Assembly (NCBI GenBank): GCA_004335835.1
Contig: RWJK01001964.1
Location: 1 to 64,000 of the forward strand
DNA: 64,000 nucleotides
Source: Scenedesmus sp. ARA3
Taxonomy: Eukaryota > Chlorophyta > Chlorophyceae > Sphaeropleales > Scenedesmaceae
Direction of reading: 5' to 3'
Below the pieces are notes generated by a model, which saw only the letters and a program-made list of their open reading frames with translations, did no database searches and had not been told where the DNA came from. Shown piece by piece: positions 56,621-64,000 of the stretch. Numbering within the stretch: position 1 is the first letter of the stretch; every line of letters begins with the position of its first letter. The position numbers and the translations under genes are program-made.

Positions 56621-57544
56621 TTAACAGGCTATTCAGCGGTGGAGGAATTCCTCCATTTGGCCTTTATCTTGCAATCTGCGCACTTGCAGCGGTTCCGCAA
56701 GGGCTAGAATGAAACGTCATCGTACTTGCCATACTATTCAAGCCAGCGATGGCCTCCTGCGCCCTAAACGTGCTTCAGGGCGTTACGTGCACTGTTGAAA
56801 GTGGAAAGGACTGTGTATTTACGGAGTCGATGACAGAGCGCGCGAGAAGGTGTACAAACGTAACCATAATTCATACATTGCACGCTTCCCTTTCGTCGCA
56901 CCGAGCTTTTGATGTGCATAATAGCGGAACGAGCTGCTCAAAACAGCAGTGCATCGTTGATAGCGAGACGTAGGCTTGAATCGCGGCTGGTTACACTTGT
57001 TTGTACCTCTGTTTTGCGGACCTGTGATTTGCTACACGCACAAGACAGCAAGTAAGGCCCCAAGCAAGCCAAGCTGGGGGGCATACAGCAGCATTCCACC
57101 AGATTGAAATCATCTCAGAACGACTTATGTGAGTGCTGCTCAACTGAAAAATATTGTGACGTAATCATGTAGTTTACTTGATGTCGAAATCGTCGTAGAA
57201 CGTGGGTCTACACGGAGAACCCATCGGTCACTCGGATCCATCTGGGCTGGAACCCGCTGCTGCGACACGTCTAAGACAAACATGGCACACAAATGCAACA
57301 AATACGGTGTATTTAACATTACATGAAGTGCCTGTGAGCTACGCATCTTTCGATCGTGTGTTTATGGCAGATTGGTTACGCGTGTTTCGCAGGTGTCGAA
57401 ACAGTGGTTTTACACAGTAAGCACTGCAGCGAATGAAAAGAAGCTTTATAACCATATAACATTACTGCAAAAAGAAGCGTGGGGCGATCAGCCCTGACGC
57501 GTAAGAAAATGCCAGAATTGAAGGACCGCTGAATAGCCTGTTAA
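56621..57544. mobile_element. Non-autonomous TTAA-flanked inverted-repeat element, 924 bp
   Basis: TTAA at 56621 is followed by CAGGCTATTCAGCGGT (56625-56640). Its perfect reverse complement ACCGCTGAATAGCCTG lies at 57525-57540, followed by TTAA. Similarity between the arms continues more weakly inward. A TTAA target duplication next to terminal inverted repeats is the signature of piggyBac-type DNA transposons. The interior holds no transposase-length frame, so it would be a deletion derivative or MITE. The termini do not begin with the usual CCC of piggyBac, so the family is tentative. Confidence 0.6.
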
Positions 57545-58059
57545 AGGCATGCATTTGATTAGAGGCGCGCCGGTGGCTGCACATGCAGAGCAACCACGCA
57601 CTGCTGTGTGCTCCAGCCGTTGCGTGGCAGCAGCATGATGGACTGTCGTGTGGTGCGCCTGTTGCAGCCAAGGCTGCGGGCGCTGCTTGCTGTTGCTGCG
57701 AGGGTGCATGTGGTTGGTAAGCTTGCTGGTGGGAGCACCCTTGGCACAGCCGTTCCTGAGGGGGTGTGCCGGAGCACGCCTCTAATGGCACGCTTCCGTG
57801 TGTCACGTGGCATGCCCCCCCATCAGGCTTGCCGCTCAATCTTGTAGGAGGTGACGTGGCAGGCGCTGATGGTAGCGTGCATGAAAACCGATGACTTTTT
57901 GCAAGATGAATGCAGCGCTGCGCGCCTGCACTCATGATCTACCAGGCAGCTGCCGGCTGCAGTGCGTGACGCTAGCATCTAATTGTGCAAGGTCTGTTGC
58001 GGTTGCGTTGAGCTGTAGGCTGCCATGGTGCTCCAGCTGTGCATTATGTTGTATTGTGC

Positions 58060-58061
<2 letters not shown>

Positions 58062-58112
<51 letters not shown>

Positions 58113-58113
58113 G
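58062..58113 (+). repeat. (CAT)n microsatellite
   Basis: About 16 consecutive CAT/TCA units. Confidence 0.95.
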
Positions 58114-59636
58114 TTACTCATCAAGCCATAGCATCAACGCCATCGGCCCCGCGCCCCAATGGAGCGGCAACTACACCCTCGTGTTTGCAAGCATTACGCA
58201 CACCCCAAGCCTTTTCAAACAAATCAGCAATGAAACTTGTATTGTGCTTGTAATGCCGGCCTGCAGCTACTAGTATCTATACAAGCTGTGCTGTGCAGCG
58301 AGGCAGGCAGTGCTGCCTGGGCCCAGCGCTGCAGCTCGCCCGAGCAGATTTGTTGATCAATGTGTAAGACCTGGAGGGCGCTGCTTTGCCGTTCCACTCA
58401 AGTGCTGCAATGCTCGTGCACCCTTGTATTCCACAACACAGCAGCAACACCGGGTGACTTTGTGAAAGCGTTCTTTGACAGATGCCGTGGCAGTGAGCTG
58501 AGATGCTGTGCGTCATGATCAACGCAGCCGCGCCATACTGGTACGCAGTCACTGGCAGCGGCTCCTTGACACTTGGCAACAGCCAGCTGCATACCTCCGT
58601 TTAATGCTTTGGGATTAGACGGAATAGCTATCTACTGCTCGCAACACAGTTCAGATCGCTTGCTTGCTTACATGCTTGTCCCCCCCTTTTGTAAGCTGCT
58701 CTAGAAGAGCAGATCTGCCATTGCCGCTGTACTGATGTACAGTGCATGTCCTCCCATTGTGCGCATCATGTCTGATGCCTGCCGACATCGACAGATCATA
58801 AATTGCTTGAACTCCAGGCTTTTTCCTTCTGTTGGGGTACGAAGCACAGCCTCAGCACACAACTCGTAATGTTACTACTTGACTGGCTCCAGCAGCCAAA
58901 TTCAGCCTGGCAGACACTGCTGCAGCCTGTCAAGCGCAAATAAGGTAGTTTCGCGGACATTTGCAAAGGATGCGCAGCTCACGTGATCATGCACCCAGCT
59001 GCAGTATGCGCAGAAGGCGCTCGTGAGCTTGAGGAGGTTACGCGCCGAGTTATCTCAGGCTGCGCTTCTGCCTGGTGAGATGCGCATTCGCTGGCATTAG
59101 ATGGCACTGAAGAACAATCTGGACGATATGAGCAGCCGTTTTGTTCCGCTGCAGGTAAGATATGCTCACATAAGGTGTACACAGGGAGGTTGAGGCCATG
59201 ACATCGACTTGATGGCACCGATTTCCTTCCTAAAGAATGCTGTATGATGAATGCACTATTTCGTGTGGTTACTAGAGCGAGATGTTGTTTCTGTGACAAA
59301 ATAAGCATTTGCAGCTGTCAGCAGGGGTGATGCTTGTGTGATGCGCACGTCGTCGCGTGAAAGCGTGCAGCATGCTTATTTCAACATCGTAATAATATTT
59401 TACGGTGACCGACGTGGGGCTCATGTTATGCTGCGGGTGCTACTGGACACAACGTTGAGTCACCTGGGCAGCTCTCCAGGGCGCCTGCTCTCGCGTGCAC
59501 TGCTGCATATGCCACACGTTGTAGGCCGACATAGACACTGACAATGATAATTTTGTAGAGTTCACTGGTAGAGATCGGGCTGGGGCACAAACCAAATTTA
59601 GCCAAACGCTCCCTTGCGTGGACGCCCGCAAACGTA

Positions 59637-60733
59637 ATGGCTGATATAGAAGATGATATTGTGCAAGATAATGGGCTGGATTCACGCAAGGGCGCCTGGT
59701 CAGCTGAGGAGGACGAGCAGCTGCGCAGCTTGGTCGCTCAGTATGGCACCACGTGTTGGAGCCAAATAGCTGCAGGTAAGTCTAGAAAACTTTGGGTGAG
59801 ACTCATCGCTGGGGATCGCTAGCAGCAGGGCATGAAAGCACACTCTTTTGCTGCTTGCAGGGGTTCCTGGCCGATCGGGCAAAAGCTGCAGGCTTAGGTG
59901 AGCAAAGTGGTGCAGGTGCTCACCATCATTCCACTGTGCATGGCCGTCGCGCGCCCCACGTCTTGCGTCGGAGAAGCACGCCCTCTCGTGGGCAGTATGC
60001 ATTTGGGCGATGGAGCTTCTGAAGCCCAAGGCAGAGCTTGCTGCTGTCGTGTATATCCTCATGGTAATATCTGTGTATCTTGGGGTGCCTGCTGAGCCGT
60101 GGGCACCCGCCCGCGGCCCAGCCTGAGGACTTCATGGTCATCCTGACGAGGTCTGTCTGGGCGCATGCCTGCAGGTGGTGCAACCAGCTTGACCCTACCG
60201 TGTCCAAGCTGCCTTTTTCGGAGTGGGAGCAGGCTGTGATCGTGCGGGTAAGCCAGTGTCGCACAGCCCCCGTCAGCAGGTGTGACGATTGCTCGCTCAC
60301 AGCTGTCCACTCTTCGTCCCGCAGGCGCAGTCTGTACACCAGAACCGATGGGCAGGTGAGCCGCGAAGGGATTCTGCAGCTTCTGCTGGTCGTAGATGCT
60401 TCGCATCGCCACTGCCAGCCCTTGCTCTGCTCACTGCCTCTGCTCTGCTGGGTCTGACCTGTGATGCTTGTTGCTGCAGCCATCGCACGCCTGCTCAACG
60501 GCAGGACAGACAACGCAGTCAAGAACCACTGGCACGCCACACTCAACAGGAAAAACCAGAACGGCACCCTCAAGAACAAGTGAGTGGGGGCAGCAGCGGC
60601 GGCAGGCTACCTCCACGTCTATCTTGTCGTTTGGCTCCCTCCCCCGCAGGCGCTCCCTGCGCACACATATTCCAGCAGCTGCAGTGCATGCACTGGCAGC
60701 AATGCATCACACCAGGTTGCGCTGCGCACTAAA

Positions 60734-60764
<31 letters not shown>

Positions 60765-63700
60765 GTCAGGTACCTGGAGGACAGTGCCAGCCTGGAGTGG
60801 CTGCTTGCCAACCCGGAGCACGGCGCGCCACAGGAGCAGGCCTGCCGCGCAATACTCAGCAGGGTGCGGCGCAACGGCTCGAACCAACAGTGCAGCGGCT
60901 CGACAGACAGCACGGCAGCGATATATGCTTCGCATGCAGCAGCAAGTAGCACTGCGCTGGCAGTGGTAGGCAGTATGCAAGGAAACTGCTTTGCGTCAAG
61001 GTGGCTGCCAGCTGATGCCTGCTGCAGTGCACTGCTGTTGACAGAGAGTTTGCATATGGCATGTAAGCATGTAAGCATCCTGATTACTCCAAATCGAAAT
61101 GGGCGATGCTGTGTGGGCTCACCTGTTGTGTGCTGCTGTGGTGCTGCAGGCGTCTGGCCGGGGCTGCCTGAAGGGCAAGGTGTGCAAGAAGCGCAGCAGC
61201 AGGGCGCGCCCCCGCTGGAGCGACAGCTCCACAGACAGCGAGGAGGCAGCAGCAGCAGCAGAGCACTGCTACGCAGCAGCAGCAGCTGATGCCGACGCAG
61301 CTGCCGCTGCAGCAGGCGGCGACTGCGTGGCAACGTCTGGCAGCTGCGATGCAGCGGCGTTTGACCAGGCAACAGCAGCAGCAGCAGCAGCGGCGCCTGC
61401 TGGCTATGCATCCATGGCAGCAGATGATGCGGCGCATTTGGCTGCTGCTGCTGCCACCGCCTGCAGCCCTAACAGGCCCCCACTGCAGCAGCAGCAGCCA
61501 CGCAGCGCTGCCGGCAACGGCAGCAGCTACAGGCAGCTGCGTGTGGATGTGCCAAGCTCTGCTTGGTACGAGCCGCCCGAGCAGCACTCTGCAGTGCCCG
61601 CGGCAGCAGCTGGCGCCGCAGTGCACTATCACAGCACCGATCCCAACGCAGCGGATGCCAAACAGCAGCAGCAGCAGCAGCATGGACCTGCCAGTACCTT
61701 CAACAGCTCTGAGGTCAGCAGCTGCGGAGGCAGCCCGGCATTGCTGCCCAGCGCAGGCGGCCCTGTGGCCTCCTCAGCACAGCAGCAGCAGCAGCAGCCC
61801 TTGCACTGGCTCGGCGGCAGCAGCAGCGGCGGCCATGCTGCTGCCATGCCCCCTGGCAGCTACTCCCTAGCTCCTGGCAGCAGCAGCAGGCTCTGCTGGC
61901 AGCAGCAGCAGTCTGGCGGCAGTGCATTCTCAGGAGGCACTGCAGGCGGCTACAACTGTGAGGCCCCTCCTGCTGCTGCCACCGGCGCAGTAAGGTACAA
62001 CTACAACGGCAGCAGCAGCTATGAAGACGCCCACGCGTACCCACCCCAGCAGCAGCAGCAGCAGCAGTATGGCTACCCAGGTGCTGGCCCCTACCCTGCT
62101 ACTGCCTCAGGGGCCCCTCAAGACTGGCCCGGCAGCAGCAGCTACGGCAGGCCCCCAGCAGCAGCAGCAGCAGCAGGCGGACCGCAGCGCTACCCATACC
62201 CGCCACCTGGCAGCCAGTACACAGCAGCACCAGGCAGCGGCAGCTACTACGCTGGCAGCAGCATGCACGCTGCTACTGCTGCTGCTGCTGCTGCTGGCCC
62301 TTACAGGTCAGGCGGCATGCCACCTGCTGATGCCTATGCAGCAGCAGCAGCAGGCCCCAGCATGCAAGCCTGGGCAGGCCCCCAGCCAGCAGCAGCAGCA
62401 GCAGAGTATAGCAGCATGTACAGCAGCAGCCCCCGCAGCCACATGCGCCCAGCACACGAGCACCTGCAGCAGCAGCAGCAGCCTGTGCAGCCATGGGGCA
62501 GCATCGGCAGCAGCAGCAGGAGTGGCGAGGCGCCGGGCCTGCTGCAGCAGCAGCCAAGCTGCGGCATGCCAGCACAGCCTGATGCAGCAGCAGCAGCGGC
62601 AGCAGCAGCAGCAGCGCCAGGCAGTGGCCTACTGACATCTTTCGGCTCCTCACTCAGTGTGAACTTGCAAGCTGCTGGCCCAGCAGCAGCAGCAGCAGGC
62701 AGCCCAGTTGCCCATCCTGCTAGCCCCACTGCTACTGCGATAGCTGCACCTGCTGTTGTGGCTCCACGGGATGCTTTAAGGCAGGAGGCAGCAGCCTGTG
62801 CAGCAGCTGCTGCAGCAGGCATAGACGCACCTGCAGGGCCTGCTGCTGCTGCTGCTGCTGACACAGCAACAGCAGCAGATGAGGAGATGCCAGATGCTGA
62901 GCCAGCACGGGCATGCGATGCTGCTGCTGCTACTGATGCTGATGCTGATGCTGTCAAGGCAGAGCAGCAGTCCAGCGGCACACGTGCTGCTGCTGCTGCT
63001 GAGCCTGCCCCAGTGGAGCAGGCAGCAGCAGCAGCCTCCTCTGAGGCGGACGCTGGTGCTGCTGCATCCAACGACACGCAACAGCAGCAGCAGATGCCTC
63101 TGCAGGGCGCCTCTGCTGGCCTCACCACGGCACAGCCCGACACCCCCAGCAGCAGCCACCAGCAGCAGCAGCACGTGTCTGGCAGCCCCAAGGCTTCCGA
63201 CCCTGCAGCAGCAGCACCAGCAGCAGCAGCACTGGATCCTGCCAAGCGCCGCAGCAGCAGCATGCCTGCACCCGCGCACAGCGCGCAGGAGCAGCAGCTG
63301 CTGCAGGAGCAGCAGCAGCGCCTGCAGCGCGGCTACAGCAGCTACGCTGACCTGTCGGGCCCCTCCTCAGCAGCAGCAGCAGCAGCAGCCTGGACCCCCT
63401 CAGGCCAGCTGTCAGGCCCGCCGTCTGCTTCAGGACTCTTCTCAGGCCCCCAGCCTGGACCCCTGCCAGCTCACAGCCAGCAGCAGCAGCAGCAGCAGCA
63501 ACTCAGCCGCACTGCGCCGCCACTGGCAGCAGCAGCAGACATGGTGCCTGCTGCCGCCTACCCCGGCAGCAGCAGCAGCTTCCAGCCCGCCGGATTCACC
63601 CCAGGCATCAACAGCAGCAGCGGCGGCAGCGGCTACCCAGGTTATGCCCCTGGCTATAGCTCAGGCTATGGCAGAGGCATGCCGCCACAGCCTGCTGCAC

Positions 63701-64000
63701 CACTGGGCCCTTACAGGGGGCCCCCTGCAGGCCCTATGGGGCCCCCTCCAGGAGGCTTTTGTGACTGCTGGGAATGCAGGCAGGCTGCTGCTGCTGCTAC
63801 TGCTGCGCCCATGCCGCCTTACAGCAGCAGGGCAGCCGGGCAGCCGCCGCCCTACCGCCTCAGCAGCAGCAGCAGCAGCAGCATGCTGCCGCCTGCCGAG
63901 GGTTTACCAGGCATGATGGGGCCGATGGGTCCCAGCAGCGGTCCAGGCGCAGCAGGGTTCAGCGGGCCTGTCAGGGGCAGCGGTTTTGAGCCGCGTGGTG
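59637..64000 (+). CDS. R2R3-MYB transcription factor with long low-complexity tail, 3' end beyond the window
   Basis: Exons: 59637-59775, 59861-59897, 60175-60247, 60325-60355, 60480-60579, an optional 60650-60715, 60770-60863 (or to about 60966), and 61150-64000, still open at the window edge. Phases agree at every junction. R2 covers about 18-66 (KGAWSAEEDEQLRSLVAQYG, W21, W41, then GRSGKSCRLRW with W60). R3 covers about 67-118 (PFSEWEQAVIV with F replacing the first Trp, W92, then LLNGRTDNAVKNHW with W111). This pattern matches plant MYB44/MYB77-type (subgroup 22) DNA-binding domains, which act in the nucleus on MYB recognition elements. After the domain comes YLEDSASLEWLL and then a basic KVCKKRSSRARPRW segment. 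More than 900 residues follow, rich in Ala, Ser, Gln, Gly, Pro and Tyr. Its introns carry no exon echoes. Confidence 0.9.
60650..60715 (+). other. Candidate 66-nt cassette exon in the MYB gene
   Basis: It has a CCGCAG acceptor and a weak GTTGCG donor, and is phase 2 at both ends, so including or skipping it leaves the frame intact. Skipping gives the more family-like LKNKYLEDSASLEWLL; inclusion inserts RSLRTHIPAAAVHAL and more. Confidence 0.3.

Larger units (their letters stand above)
53404..59636. other. 6-kb intergenic stretch; no gene I can support
   Basis: Frames on both strands lack domains. A minus-strand frame at 55406-56050 contains a Cys-bearing non-repetitive stretch (e.g. CFVKTGNIVTVKNEGC) that might be an isolated exon, but nothing supports it. 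Notable contents are the 16-bp minisatellite, the TTAA-flanked element and the CAT microsatellite described separately. The last 1.5 kb before 59637 presumably holds the MYB promoter. Confidence 0.5.

Noticed and set aside
62334..63263. 309-codon minus-strand frame
   Set aside because: Antisense shadow of the MYB tail; Ala/Cys/Leu composition from complement of CAG-rich codons.

Overview
This looks like nuclear DNA of a green alga. The genes have many short introns with GTGAGT/GTGCGG-type donors and CTGCAG/CCGCAG-type acceptors. Proteins are rich in poly-Gln, poly-Ala and poly-Ser written with CAG-family codons. One gene ends near a TGTAA polyadenylation-type signal, and a plant-type R2R3 MYB gene is present. 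The extreme density of CAG/CTG triplets suggests a chlorophyte, probably class Chlorophyceae and perhaps Sphaeropleales; that placement is inference, not proof. There are two assembly gaps (32998-33870 and 51387-51436), each beside a triplet repeat. I see no bacterial operons, rRNA, tRNA or CRISPR array.

Layout. 1-4686: repeats, including a ~300-bp inverted pair, with no convincing gene. 4687-18723 (+): a 14-exon gene for an RNA-binding protein with four RRM domains, a long Gln/Ala-rich linker and a C-terminal KH-like domain, closest in design to CELF/Bruno proteins. 18724-28450: no confident gene, but many short tandem repeats. About 28450-36501 (-): a multi-exon gene for a Leu/Pro-rich then Gln/Ser/Ala-rich protein of unknown function, interrupted by a gap. 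36508-48762: repeat-rich, with no confident gene. 48763-50207 (-): a two-exon Ala/Ser-rich putative nuclear protein. 51301-53403 (+): the 3' part of a His/Gln-rich protein. 53404-59636: intergenic, with a 924-bp TTAA-flanked inverted-repeat element. 59637-64000 (+): an R2R3 MYB gene, cut by the end of the window.

The most unusual signal is what I call 'exon echoes'. In the RRM gene almost every exon boundary, and in the minus-strand Leu/Pro-rich gene several, have been copied tandemly into the neighbouring intron. Units are mostly 95-230 bp and present in 2 to 8 copies. Each unit spans a splice junction, so each array is a row of decoy acceptors or decoy donors, nearly all of which keep the AG or GT. 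The last exon of the RRM gene is echoed into its 3' flank. The MYB gene and the 48.8-50.2 kb gene lack such arrays, so the effect is gene-specific. The intergenic DNA carries similar 50-160-bp duplications, and a nine-copy array at 24475-25560 looks like the echo of an exon whose gene I cannot find.
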